NCBI GenBank assembly: GCA_015680685.1
Contig: MNCI01037709.1
Span: 674,347 to 738,346, forward strand
From: Gnetum montanum
Taxonomy: Eukaryota > Streptophyta > Gnetopsida > Gnetales > Gnetaceae
Reading direction: 5' to 3'
Length of the DNA stretch: 64,000 nucleotides
Shown: piece after piece, positions 11,030-23,230 of the stretch
Layout of the letters: each line of letters begins with the position of its first letter
Numbering within the stretch: position 1 is the first letter of the stretch
Position numbers and translations under genes: made by a program
The notes under the pieces: generated by a model
The model's database searches: none
The model's input: only the letters and a program-made list of their open reading frames with translations
What the model was told of the DNA's origin: nothing

Positions 11030-12872
11030 ATGTATTCTTCTCATAGGAGCCCATCTCCACCCAGGGCAGTCTAGGTGCCTCAATGATACCAGGTGGTATA
11101 TGCTCATCTTGATGAGTATGTACTCAACTTCACCTTCATCTTGCATCAAGATGAACTGTTTCGATGGTGCAACATGGAAGGCAACATTGTGTTTCTACCT
11201 AATCGATTTGTTCTAGCAATGCTCCAGCTAATGCTCGCATGACATGAGCTTTAACATCTTCATGGAGAATACGAGATGCGAGATCCCAATTCAAGGGATT
11301 ATCATCCCACTGAAGCGTAAAGATTAAGGGATCGTCAGTTGGAGCACCAACATGAGCTTATGAAGGGTAAGGGGTCAAACACTTTTCCACCTCCACTTGG
11401 CCCATTTGATGGAGGTGACCACTTCTTTAGTGATTCTCTTCTCTTTAACTTTCTTCAGGGAACCCTTAACCAAAATGTACAATCTACAATTCATAATCTA
11501 GGTTCTGGTCAAAATGGATCCAATGACAAAAATGGATCTAGAGAGGCAAATCAAGATAAAGGGGAAAAAGGAAATCACGATTATGATCATGATCGCAAGC
11601 ATCAAAGGAAGGATGATAGGCATCAGTGTGGAGCAAGTTCTCCTTCTTCTTCCCCTTCATCGTATTCTTCTTCTTCATCTAGCTCAAATCATAATCACAG
11701 AAGGAATAACTGTGATGAAGGTTTTTGATAGGACCAGAATAATAGAAGGGACCATCGGAACAATTGTGATCGAAGACATGGGTAATCTAGAGAGACTTGG
11801 GATCAAAAAAGAAGGGCTACTAGAGAACATTGTAGGCACCATCATCATGGCCTTGATGAACCTTTACTTTCCACTCGAGGCATGTTGAACATTGCAGAGG
11901 CTGTGAGGATTCCAACAAGGTATGTGAAGGATAGCAAAATAAAGAGGCTAGACATGAAAAACATTCCTTGGTTTGAGGGAGGATACGATGCTAATCTGTA
12001 AAATCATCTCCAGGTTTTCCAAGATGCATGTGTCTTGCAGAATATTGAAAATGACTAGTAAAAGCTAAAATTATTTCCAAGCACACATAAAGGAAGTAGA
12101 ACATTGGTATCAATCCTTGAAACTAGAATCAATCAGGCGGTGGAGTACGATATTGGAATTGTTCAATGACAAATATCAAACGTACTCCTGAGTATCTAAT
12201 CTAAGGAAAAAAATTCAAGGGTGGAAACAAGGAAATTATGAGCCCTTGGATGCCGTTATTAACAAATACTACTCTCTGCTGCATAAGTGTCCCAGCCATG
12301 GATACTCTAACTTCGTCATATCGTAAATGGGTTGTGGTTTGAAATTAGGAAAACCCTTGGTGCCTATGCCCAAGGGAGATTGACAGAGTTAAGCACCCGT
12401 CGAGTTCAAAAATTAATTGAGCGGGTAGCCAAGGAGGAGGGAGAATTGAAAAAATGAGAAAGTGCAGAGGAATACAACAAGGATCCTTTTATCTGCAAAA
12501 GGGAGGTTCAATTTTGTGATAGTGAGGATGAATTAATTAGAGATGAGGTGGCTAATCAAAAAAATTTTCCACTCTAGAAATTGCAATTAGAAATCACAGC
12601 TAAGGTTAACCAATTATGGGACTCCATGGACAATAGGTTTCAAGATGTCTTAAAAATTGTTGAAGAATCCAAGGAGCAAAGTGGTGAGCGTGAGCGCTAG
12701 AGACATAAGGAAGCTGAATGTGCCATGTCCAAGGGTAAAGGTAAAATGGCTACAATAGAGATGGTTGCAGATAGTGATTCAGATGATGATGGTAGGTGTG
12801 ATGTCTACCAATATGAACATCCTAAGGGATGTTGTCTAGTTGTGTCACACTTGCAGAAATCTGGGGTGTATG
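11030..12872 (+). pseudogene. Gag of element A, N-terminal and central part
   Basis: Gag forms the retrotransposon's particle and binds its RNA. Reading starts at the ATG at 11030 (SSHRSPSPPR), aligned with the start at 58625 in element D. NFTFILHQDEL, GPFDGGDHFFSDS, a serine- and histidine-rich stretch and the retrotransposon gag core (KNIPWFEGGYDANL near 11960, then YAQGRLTEL) follow. The zinc knuckle (12795-12835) reads CDVYQYEHPKGCC, with one cysteine lost. Several stops and frameshifts break the frame. It is cut at 12872 by element B and resumes at 20043. Confidence 0.8.
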
Positions 12873-12877
12873 CTTTA

Positions 12878-13667
12878 TGATGAGTGGCGAGGTACCCCTA
12901 CACTCAACCATACGAAACGAGTGTAGCATGTGCGATCCGCCGGTCGAACTCCGCAGACTAAATGCCTAAACGCCCCATGGAATACTTGGGGTTAATCATT
13001 CATTGTCTTCCCAGACTTACTTATTGTTGTCACGGTGTATGGTTAAGTAAGTCCGAGGTATATGATTTTTATGGTCTTTTTTGGTTTTTCTCCTATGCTA
13101 AAGGGTGAAGGGTTGAGAGAACTAACTAACTCTAACTAAGGACCTAAGTCTAAATTAACTAGCGTCAGCATCTGTTCCCACTTACTGTACACACCCTGAA
13201 CTGATGCAACTGTGGCTACCAAACGCTAATCGTTACTGGGATCACCACACGTAACGCACGTGCTCGAAGTGGTTGTACTAAGGCACCTAACTAGGAGGAA
13301 AGGGTCAAGAGAGCCTAACTAGCCTAAGTGCGATGAGCAACCGATTCCTTGACTAACCGTACACAATTGGGACTACCACTGGGATTACCAAGCGTAGATC
13401 CTGGAATACGCCACTAGGTTACCAAGTAGTCACAATGCTCGTAATCAAGTCATACTCATACCGCATTCTAGGAAAGCAATAAATAATAATAAATAAATCC
13501 TATCCATGCACTGCAAGGTTTATCCAATCAAGTTCGTCTTTATTGCCGTACACAACTTTTGTTCAGGTACAATGTTGCTCGAATAAAGATCCGTTCACTC
13601 TAGGACTCCTACTGCGGGCACATGGGAAATTAATCTATCTTTGGAGTGATCAAACTGCCAGAGCTTT
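12878..13667 (-). repeat. 3' LTR of element B, incomplete
   Basis: Close match to the LTR at 19107-20037 until GCCAGAGCTTT, where a single N interrupts it. The TATA box, palindromes and LTR terminus expected next are missing. After the N the sequence is already the purine tract (CATGGGG on the minus strand) that adjoins a 3' LTR, so roughly 110-140 bp of LTR are missing at the join. Confidence 0.85.
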
Positions 13668-13668
13668 N

Positions 13669-15700
13669 CCCCATGATTGAATGAAAACTCATCCTCGAGT
13701 TCCTTACAATAATATCGGGACGGTATGGAATTATTGAGGGAAATGGAACTAATGAGATGACATGTGCATGGATCATTATTACAAGACTTGACAAAACTGG
13801 TATTCATGACAACAAGGGTGAACACCTTATTACAATGACATCAGGCCTTAGTTGGTAGCTGAGAAGAAAGAGAGAGAGAGAAGTGTTGCTACTGCCAATG
13901 CCAAGATTGCGCCTTTGTTGTCCATCCATAAACACGCCATCGATCTTGCTCCTTGCATAGCTATTTCAGCGCTGCTCAATTCCAAGTGGTTCCTCCAGAT
14001 CCGGTTCGTAGTTGTATGATTGCCATCTACACACACAACATAGTCTTATATTAGCAAGGGTAAATGAATCATCATGTAATTAATACCTTACTTCGGTGTA
14101 AGTCCATTGGCTAGGTTGTGGTATGGCTGATATGGATCGGGGGATAGATTGATGAGGACTACCGAAGGTGTAGGGGTTAGGAAGAAATCAAAAATTTATG
14201 GGCTAGGAGAAAATCAAAAAAATCGGGCCTCGTACCCCCATGACTAATCGCGAACCTCCGGTAGCGTTAGAATGGAGAAAGAAAAGGAGGAAGAAAGATA
14301 GGTAAAAAGGGACAACGGTAACGTTGATAAAGTGGATGTCAAGATGGAAATGAACAAAATAATAATTAATTGCAAAATGTTATGGAAAAGAAGTTAACTA
14401 ATGCCCCAAATAGGAATGTCAGCGGGTCCTCCCCAAAGCAGGCTCATGCCCTTAATGCCTTGACAGACCCACATTCAAAGAGTTCGTACGCTCTAGGAAT
14501 ATCCTTTGGAACAAGAGTTAAAGTCTTAACCACAAGAATTTACCAAAAAGAAAACAATGCATCTACCAAAATATATACGCTAATGATACAACCAGCAATG
14601 AGGTGAACAATGGAGAGAAGGATGGAGAGAAGAGAATGGAATGGAATCCCAAGAACAAGGTGGTGTACAACCCCTTGTGTATTAATGATTAATGTGACTT
14701 AGCAAATCTCATTCCAACTCCGGCCTCAAACAAACCACTTTCAGTGACTTCGCATCAATGCATCCGGTTAAACCATCCACTTGGATAATGAGGATGGGTC
14801 CTCCAAGAGCCATCACCATTCCGACGAAACAAAGAAGAGAATGGGAAGCGAGAAGGGCTTAAGTTAGAGGGAACACTTTTGGTTCCATGACCAGTGCTTG
14901 TAGCCCAAGTTATTTCGTCTAAGGGGTGTGCTTTGAATTCTCACTTAGTTGTTGTTTTTTCTTGTTTTTTTTTTGAATTTTGTGTTTTGTATTTGTATGC
15001 GTGAGAACCACACCATGCAAAGACTTCTTATTTTTATTGTCTCAACTTCCGATAATTGGGTAACATCGGAATGGTAAGAAAACTCAAAAAGAAAACATCC
15101 AAGCACCCAAGATAATGACCAACACAAAAGCATCAAGTTTCCTTGAAGTCACACCCTTTTCAATCCTTGAGTCCTTCCTTAGTTTGAGAAATACCCAGTC
15201 ACCGATTTGTTAAAGTTCTTATTAAGAAGGAGACTATACATTTCCAAGCGAAGAGAGACCATAGAACTTGGTGGATGGATGGATGAAGTGGTCTCATTGC
15301 CTGCCATATCAGAAGAAACATATCTTAGTATCAACATTGTGACTTAAAGGTAAAAACCAAACATTAGCAATCAACATAAAAACAGTTCATACCATCAGTC
15401 CGAACACTTATTGGGTGACAAACTTACAGGGTGGATACACATGCACACTCACACAAAAAATGGAAAAGGTATAACGATGTTGTAAAACAAAAACAAGAAA
15501 AGTTAAAGAAATTTGTAAAACAAAAACTTAGAAAAGTTAAAGAAATTTGTAAAACAAAAATGTGTAAGAAAAAAACGTGTAAAACAAAAACTTGTAAAAT
15601 AAAAACTAAAAAGAACTGAGGGCCCCATGTGATTAGCATAGGTGGCCATCTCCCCCATGACTGAGTTGTAAGGGAGAGATCTGAAATAATGAGTGTTTGT
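13669..15700 (-). other. 3' non-coding region of element B
   Basis: No ORF of note. It shares GGGTCCTCCCCAAAGCAGG (about 14425-14443) with element C (about 51198-51216), and its 14915-15010 part matches 25065-25140 in reverse. It contains AGTCATGGGGG-type modules near 14235 and 15650. A run of AAAACAAAAA-type units lies at 15485-15605 and reads as T-rich in the sense direction. It is the family's long spacer between pol and the 3' LTR. Confidence 0.6.
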
Positions 15701-15859
15701 TTAAATTTTGTAGAAGTGCCCAACTTCTCCCAATTGATGATCTTAGATTAAGGGGTGGAAGTTGGCGACGATCATATTCCAATGTGTATATGCTTTCATT
15801 ATGGGCATGGGTTTTCTCAGTTCGTTCCATGCATATTTGGTTGCTCCTTCGAGTAGCTG

Positions 15860-16640
15860 TCAATCACGGGGTGTCTACTACTTGTTGTGTGGTTGCTATA
15901 TATAGGCATCTTTGTTGGAAGATTTCGAGAGCATACCTGCTGCATGAAGGCATTTCCTCCATGTCATCACCCGATGAATCACTGTATGTGATGCATGGAA
16001 CTTTCCTCTTCTCGATCTTTCCACATATGTTTATCTTAGAGATTTCCAAGGAAAGATCGCAAATCCTAAGGCATGCATCTACTGTACTTAGCCATGCCCT
16101 TCCCATTATAATCGGGAAGTCCCCTTTGTTATTGTTAACTTCGATCACCAGAAAATCAGCTGGGTAAGACCAACCACACATAGTGGTGATGATGTCCTCC
16201 ACCAATCCCAAGGGAATGGTGATAGACTAGTCTGCCAACTCTAGTTGAATGTTGCTCTTCTTAAGTGGGGGCAGGTTCCAAGCGTGATACATCTCTCGTG
16301 AAATTAAGTTAACTCCGAAACCTAAGTCAAGAAGAGCCCCATGTGGTTCATTTCCGACGATTTGTAAATAGATTAAGGGACTCCCAGGGTCAGTTAGTTT
16401 CCTGGGAAGGTGGCCTACCTTGATCCAGTCAGTTATGGTATGTGTTAACATAACCATATGCATTAAGCTCCGTTGGACTAAAGGGTGCTCCGAAGTGTTA
16501 GATGGTGGAGGAATGTACATGACCTCAACCGCTTGTTGTTGCGAGAGTTTGTCTAGGCTTTTGGTTCTGAAGTAGGGTCTTCTCTTTTTACAGTTGTCAG
16601 AACTAGCAGCAGGTTGAATATTTACAACTCTTGCAGCGTG
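15860..16640 (-). pseudogene. Retropepsin of element B
   Basis: The aspartic protease cuts the Gag-Pol polyprotein. On the minus strand the fragment reads SPLIYLQIVGNEP, then LLDLGFGVNLI in place of the active-site loop LLDSG. It continues with GLVEDIITTMCGWSYPADF and DFPIIMGRAWLSTVDA, matching elements A (20700-21176) and D (61130-61690). The catalytic loop has Leu for Ser, explained by one C-to-T change. There are two frames and a stop, so it is inactive. Confidence 0.8.
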
Positions 16641-16899
16641 ACGTTGCTATGGTTGAGGAGGAAGTTCCCCTTGCATTGTTGGAGCAGGAGGTGTTATGGG
16701 AACTACTTATGGTGGAAGAGGTGTGGATGGATTAGGAGGATGGTGTGGGTATGGAGTATCTCCCAGAGGAGAAGGAGTCCTTCTGAAGTACTCTCGAACT
16801 TGGTAGTGATGGTTGGGGGTTGTGTGACCCATAGAGTCACTTGGAGAAATCAGTTGCTGCACATAATATCCATAAGGGTCAGGCTACTAGTAAGGGTAC

Positions 16900-18964
16900 T
16901 GATGTTTTAGTGATGGCATCCCCCATGACTATGGGTATTGCCACTGCTAATGCTGTCCAATCAATTGTGGGAGAGTTCCACTTGGATAATACATTAATGG
17001 TTGGTGGAACTGCCTTGGGTTACCTTGTGGATAAGGTAACCTTAGGGGTGTTTGCCGTTGGTTGAGTCTTGGATTTAGTGCATACACCCCAGACTCCTGT
17101 AGATGTGAGATGATGGGACAACATCTCTTAGGATGGTCATAGTGGCAGATCTCACATCCACCATCATCGTCTACATTAGAATCCACAGCCACATAGGAGT
17201 TAGTGATTTTTCCCTTACCCTTGTTATGTGCAGGGCTTAGATCTCTTCACTTTTTCTTACCTTTGTCACTAATTTTTTCAACCTTAGACTCTTCTACAAT
17301 TTTTAAGACAATTTCAATTTTAGAGTCTAAGGAACTCCATACGTCATCTACCTTAGCCGCTATTTCTGTTGTGAGTTTTTGGATCGGCAAGGTTTTCCTG
17401 TTCACCGACTCTTCGATTGGTGACTCATCCTCTTCATCACAAAATTTCACTCCCTTCTTTCGAAGAGAGGGATCACGGTTGTATTCTTCTACACTTTCCC
17501 TTTTGTGTAGCTCACCTTCTTCATTTGCTACTTGCTCCAAAAAGCTTTGAACTTCATGAGCTCTAAGTTTTGATAATCGCCCTTGGGCATAAGTCTCGAT
17601 GGTTCTCCAAGTTTCATGCCTTAGCCCATCCACGATTTGGTGAAGTTGATCCCGCTAAGCGTACCCATGGCTCGAGCAACGATGTAACAATGTGTAGTAG
17701 TAGGCCATGGTAGCATCCAAGGGTTCGTGATGACCTTGTTTCCAGCCTTGGATCTGCTTACGCAAATTGGACACTCTGGAGTACGTTTGATACTTTTTGT
17801 TGAACAGTTCTAGCATCGTACTCCACCTCCTGATGGTTTCTGGTTCTAAGGACTGGTACTAGCTCTCTGCTTCCTTGGTGAGTGTCATTGAGAACAACTT
17901 AAATTTTTGCCACTCATTTTCTATATTCTGCAAGGCACAAGCATCGTGGAATGCCTGCAAATAATTTTGCAGATTAGCATTGTATCCCCCTTCAAATCGT
18001 GGGATATTGTTCATGTCTAAACGCATGATCTGACTATCTTTTATATGCCTTGTGGGAATCCTAACTGCCTCCGTAATGTCAAGCATACTTCAAGTTGCGA
18101 GTAGGGGCTCGTCATGATCATCTCTTTCATGACACCTATGATGTCTGCGTTGTTCCCTACTCTCCCTATGTCCTTACCCTTGTCCTCTCTCTTGACTTTC
18201 CCATCGAGGTCTTTCGTCCTTCTTACTTTTATCCTTAACTTTGTGTTCATGGTGGCTATGCCCAGATGTGGAAGGAGAGGATGAGTAATGTGAAGAAGGG
18301 GAAGAAGAAGGGGAACCATCGCCATGACAATGTTTCTTTCCTTCTCTTCGGTTGCTACGGCCTCGATCGTGGTGACGATCTAAGTGTCCTTCCTTAGCAT
18401 GAGTGGTTGTTCCCTTTGTGAACAGTTGGTGTTCAAGAGCATCAAAACCATGGTTATGTATCGTTGATCGTAGATTTTGATACCCAACCTCCTCATCATC
18501 GTTAGGAGGGAAACATCATTTGCTAAAGAACTCGTGATAAGGGGTTCCTCATCTTCTATTTTTCTAAGGACGTGCGGGGCTTTGCCCTTCAGAAAAGTAT
18601 GTTGACTCTCCTGCCTTAAGTCCCTCATACATTGGGCATCTGTGGGATAATAATCCCTCATGTCAAAATCATCTGCAACGTATTTAGCAAATAATTCTTG
18701 CATGCCAATCTGTGCTAAGACATGGAAAAGTATGTTAGGGACTAACTGATCTGGGGGTAACACGATGTTACCTTGCAAATCTCTCCATCACAGCTGTTCG
18801 TCTTGGTGGAGGATAAAAGTAAAGTTGGGAATATACTCATCGGGATGAGTACAAACTATCTTGTATTGTTTAGGACTTGGTTGATTTTGGTTATGTTTTT
18901 TATGTTGCCGACTGTCTCGTGTATGGTCCTTAGGTGATGAGTTGCTCTTATGAGAAGAAGGCAT
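16900..18964 (-). pseudogene. Gag of element B
   Basis: It starts at 18964 (MPSSHKS), just inside the primer-binding site. It contains NFTFILHQDEQ, GNIVLPPDQLVP, the gag core (LDMNNIPRFEGGYNANLQ near 18000), YAQGRLSKLRAHEVQSF (about 17590) and a complete short zinc knuckle CEICHYDHPKRCC (about 17115-17160). The frame changes at least three times (near 18380, 18070 and 17640) and it contains stops. This is the best-kept knuckle of the family in the window. Confidence 0.8.
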
Positions 18965-19087
18965 TTTTATCGGTGTGCTATTTCACCGTTATATAATTTT
19001 TATCTTTTGATTAACTCGAAGGTTCATTAAGGCTCACAACGATGTGAGTGATATCCCTTATGTTCTATTTGGCGTACAAACACTTAG

Positions 19088-19105
19088 TCCCCGGCAACGA
19101 TACCA
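19088..19105 (-). other. Primer-binding site of element B
   Basis: In sense direction TGGTATCGTTGCCGGGGA, 15 of 18 matches to the tRNA-Asp complement, with the differences confined to positions 4-6. The start TGGTATC also matches the initiator-Met primer site used by many other elements, but the remaining bases fit tRNA-Asp. Confidence 0.8.
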
Positions 19106-19106
19106 A

Positions 19107-20037
19107 TGATGAGTGGTGAGGTACCTCTACACTCAACCATATGAAACAAGCGTAGCACGCGCGATTCGGTCGAACTCCACAGACTAAATGCCTAAACGCC
19201 CCATGGAATACTTGGGGTTAATCATTCGTTGTCTTCCCAGACTTACTTGTTGTTGTCACGGTGTATGGTTAAGTAAGTCCAAGGTATATGATTTTTATGG
19301 TCTTTTTTGGTTTTTCTCCTATGCTAAAGGGTGAAGGGTTGAGAGAACTAACTAACTCTAACTAAGGACCTAAGTCTAAATTAACTAGCATCAGCATCCG
19401 TTCCCACTTACCGTACACACCCTGAACTGATGCAACTATGGCTACCAAACGCTAATTGTTACTGGGATCACCACACGTAACACACGTGCTCGAAGTGGTC
19501 GTACTGAGGCACCTAACTAGGAGGAAAGGGTTGAGAGAGCCTAACTAGCCTAAGTGCGATGAGCAGCTGATTCCTTAACTAACCGTACACAATTGGGACT
19601 ACCACTAGGATTACCAAGCGTAGATCCTAGAATACGCCACTGGGTTACCAAGTAGTCACAATGCTTGTAATCAAGTCGTACTCATACCGCATTCTAGGAA
19701 AGTAATAAATAACAATAATTAAATCCTATCCATGCACTGCAAGGTTTATCCAATCAAGTTCATCTTTATTGCCGTACACAACTTGTGTTCAGGTACAATG
19801 TTGCTCAAATAAAGATTTGTTCACTCTAGGACTCCTATTGCGGGCACATGGGAAATTAATCTATCTCTGGAGTGATCAAACTGCCAGAGCTTCGCTACTT
19901 CTAGCCAAGATGGGAAATAATGGGAGTGCTGCCTCTTATTTATAGATTTTGCGGTGGACCATGATATCGCGTACTCGATATCGTAGGGGACGACGCGATA
20001 TCGTGACGGCTGTGATATCGCGTATCGTGTCTCATCA
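19107..20037 (-). repeat. 5' LTR of element B
   Basis: Complete LTR of 931 bp. In the sense direction it starts TGATGAGACACG. It carries four GATATC palindromes between 20022 and 19963, then TATAAATA (19944-19937), and ends CTCATCA next to the primer-binding site. Confidence 0.9.
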
Positions 20038-20042
20038 CTTTA

Positions 20043-20700
20043 CATCCACGATTTGCACAAAGGAAAACACCCAAAAGATTGCCTTATCCACAAGGCAATC
20101 CTTGACAGTTCCACCAACCATAGCAGTACTATCCAAGTAGAACTCCACTGCAACCTTATGAATTGTACCAGTAGTGGCAGTAACCATAATTGTGAGCATT
20201 GCCATCTCCAGGACAACAATACCCTTACCAGCAACCAGTTCCTTATGGTTACTATGTTCAACAACCTTCATCTCCACGAGACTCCTCTGGTCATGTTGCC
20301 GCTTACCAACCTCACCACTACCCTCCTGAAGTATACCAATTGCCCTATCCAAGAAGGGATGCCATCTACTACCCTCATGCACTGCTTATTCCTACATCTA
20401 CTCCTCCATCTCTTGCACAACTATCTCCTGTTTTGTCCATGTAGGATGAATTGCCTACCCAACCACAACAAAGGAACACTATAAGGGTGATTAATCTACA
20501 ACTAGTTAACCCACCAAGCGGGTCAAAATCACAAATAAAGAAAATACCTTTCTTTTGACCTCACAGTCCACCAAAGCCCTTAGACACATCGGTGGTTGGT
20601 AACCCTTCTCCTCCACCAGCCTCTATCTCACCTCTATCTAAGTCCCTTTCAAACGAAAATACCTCTTGAATCCATACTGCAATGTTGACCCATGCTGTAT
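20043..20700 (+). pseudogene. Gag C-terminal part of element A
   Basis: Continuation of element A's gag after the nested element. In one frame it reads a proline-, glutamine- and tyrosine-rich tail (for example PSSPRDSSGHVAAYQPHHYP at about 20268-20327) leading into protease. The same tail follows the zinc knuckle in element D at about 60430-61000. Confidence 0.65.
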
Positions 20701-21176
20701 CTGATTAGATTCGAGCTAGTAACCTGTCCAGAAAATTAGCTGATCCCAGGAGTCCCCTAGTATATTTGCAAATTGATGGGAATGAGCCTTGTAAAGCTCT
20801 GCTTGACTCTGGTTCTACTGTTAATCTTATCTTGCATGAGATGTACACAATGAGGAACCTTCCTCTCTTGAAGAAGAGCAACATTTGGCTGGAATTGGCA
20901 GACTAGTCCATCACTATTTCATTGGGACTGGTAGAGGACATTGTAACCACCATTTGTGGGTGGTTATATCCCATCAATTTCCTAGTAATCAAAGTGGAGA
21001 AATGTAAGGGGGACTTTCCAATTATTATGGGAAGGGTGTGGTTGAGTACTGTTGATGCCAAAATGGGCATTAAAGATCTTTCCTTGGAGATATCAAAAGA
21101 AAATGAATTTGGAAATATTGAGAAGAAAAGGGTTCCATGTATCGTGTATAATGATTTAGGGTGTCATTGTGTGTAG
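20701..21176 (+). pseudogene. Retropepsin of element A
   Basis: The active-site loop ALLDSGSTVNLI (about 20797-20832) is intact, followed by GLVEDIVTTICGW and DFPIIMGRVWLSTVDA. A TAG at 20904-20906 replaces the CAG present at the same place in element D (61302-61304). A frame ending at 21176 carries the C-terminal half. The catalytic motif survives, but the polyprotein frame does not. Confidence 0.8.
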
Positions 21177-21639
21177 AAATTATGGTCAGTAAAGCAAACA
21201 TCTATCTTTGGATGCAAGCAGTGTGCACCATAAGTTGAAATCTAGAGATGTTTATATGCAGTAGTCACAAAACAAGAAGGCACCTAGTAGTTGATAGTTG
21301 ATTCTAGTAGCAATACATTATGCATGGAACCTACTAAGGGTCTAATGTACGAATATGTTGCAAGTATGGATGAACTTGAGCAGGTTCATCACCAGCTCTT
21401 CGAAGGAGCAAATGATGATGTCAATTGGGTAGAGCTGGAAATTCTTGACAATTTTAAATAAGAACCCCTTGAATTGAAGACACTACTAGTTGAAATGAAG
21501 TATGTCTTCTTGAAAAATGAAAAGTTGATCATTATTAATGCCAAGCTTACTCTAGAATAAAAGAAAAAGTTGATGAAGGTTGTGGAAAAATGGTTACCAG
21601 CCTTTGCCTGGTCATATTCTAAGCTCACTGGGATAGATC

Positions 21640-22560
21640 CAAGAATATGCTAGCACCGAATATACACTGACCCCGTCGTTAAGCCAAAATGATAACCACA
21701 ACAACATTTGAATCCCAAATTAAAGTAGATTGTCAAAGAGGATATTGAACAAGTCCTCAAGGTGAGATTCATCTACCTTGTCATAGATAGTGAGTGGGTC
21801 AGTCCACTCATGATCATACCCAAGAAATAAGGCAAATGGCGGGTGTGCATCAATTTTTGGTTGCTCAACATGGCACTTTCAAAGATCATTTTCTATTGCC
21901 TTCTATTGACCAAGTGTTGGACACCATTTTTTGGGCACTGCTATTATAGCTTTCTAGATGGTTATAGTGGCTATAACCAAATCCTGATTGCACCAAAGGA
22001 CTAGGTGAAGATGATTTTCACAAGTCCTTAAGGAACTTTTGCTTACCGTCAAATTCCATTTGGTCTATGTAATGTCCCAACCTCATTTCAACAATTAGTT
22101 CTCAACATTTTCCAACAATAGATTGGTAGCGAGGTAGAAGTATTCATGGATGATTTTTCTACCTACAAAACTACATTCGAGTAAGCCTTGGATTGTCTTG
22201 AGGAGGTGTTGAAAAGATGTGTTGAAACAAACCTCTAGTTCAATTGGCAAAAGAGCCATCTTATGGTCCCAGAAGGCATAATCTTGGGGCATCGTATTTC
22301 CAAAGCAAGAATCAAGGTGAACCCTAAAAAAATAAGGGTCATCCAAGGAATCACTCGCCAACCTGAAATAATTAAAGAAGTGCAGTCATTCCTTGGTCAT
22401 ACTAGCTACTACCGATGCTTTATCAAGAATTTTTTCAAAATCGTCAAGCTGTTAGTGGAATTGACAAAAAGGATGCATCATTTATCTGGACTCCTACATG
22501 TGAAATAACATTTCAGCAAGTAAAGCAAAAACTTTTTGAAGCCCGAATTCTACAAGCATT
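21640..22560 (+). pseudogene. Reverse transcriptase of element A
   Basis: The RT copies element RNA to DNA. Recognisable blocks, spread over two frames, are WVSPLMIIPKK, HCYYSFLDGYSGYNQI, GTFAYRQIPFGLCN and the catalytic VFMDDFSTY box (22139-22165, both aspartates kept). FLGHTSYYRCFIKNF of the thumb follows. Stops occur after IPKK, at PKD (TAG 22002-22004) and elsewhere. The length and block order are normal for plant gypsy RT. Confidence 0.85.
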
Positions 22561-23230
22561 CGATTAGTCTAGACCATTTCATGTGATGATCGATGCATCA
22601 AATTATGCTTTAGGGGAAGTGCTTATGCAGATAGATGATCAAAAACATCCATATTACATTCAATATGCAAGCTGGAGCATTGCAAGTACACAGTCGAACT
22701 ACCCCACCACAAAAAAGGAATTGATGGTAGTGGTGTTTTCCTTAGAGAAGTTCAGGCACTATGTGCTTATCTATAGAGTATTTGTGCATAGAGAGCATAG
22801 TGCCATCCAATTTATAATGAGTAAATCAATGGTGAGCCCTCGTGTCATATGGTGGCTTGTGATTTTGCAAGAGTTCAATCTTATGATGGTAAATCGAAAA
22901 GGTGTGGAGAATGTGGTTGCAGATCACTTATCACGACTAAGATGGGATGATAAGGAGAAAGAGAGCCCTTTATTTGATCAATTCCCTAACGAATTTCTCC
23001 TTGGAGGGGCTATTAATGCAAAACTTCTTGATGAACCAAAATGGTATGGCACCATCCTCATTTATCTGCTCAAGCAAGAATCGCTACAAGGGCTAGACAC
23101 TAGAAAGAAACAACAATTTCTTCACCAGGTTAAGCATTTCATGGAAATTAATGGAAACCTTTATAAAGTCTATCCTGATGGCTTGGTAAGTTGGTGTGTC
23201 CCTGATATGAATCAATTATGCATTCTCTAA
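22561..23230 (+). pseudogene. RNase H and connector of element A
   Basis: The longest open stretch of element A (22583-23230, 215 codons). It begins MMIDASNYALGEVLMQ, the RNase H block with its first catalytic Asp, then YPTTKKELMVVVFSLEKFR with the Glu-containing helix. FVHREHSAIQF holds Glu where the family has a conserved Asp. VENVVADHLSRL follows and leads to the connector before integrase. RNase H removes RNA from the RNA-DNA hybrid. Confidence 0.85.

Larger units (their letters stand above)
12878..20037 (-). mobile_element. Nested gypsy element B, gag and protease only
   Basis: A minus-sense gypsy element inserted in element A. LTR ends are TGATGAG and CTCATCA, and the 5-bp duplication CTTTA is at 12873-12877 and 20038-20042. 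In the sense direction it holds the 5' LTR (20037-19107), primer-binding site, gag, retropepsin, a 3' non-coding region and the 3' LTR (truncated at a single N, 13668). RT, RNase H and integrase are absent. The protease frame runs past the family position CMEPTE and then drops into the purine tract that normally follows integrase, so one internal deletion explains the structure. It would be non-autonomous. Confidence 0.9.

Noticed and set aside
22583-23230. RNase H frame of element A as an active host gene
   Set aside because: It is only a surviving open part of a pol frame with stops on both sides and homology to element D.
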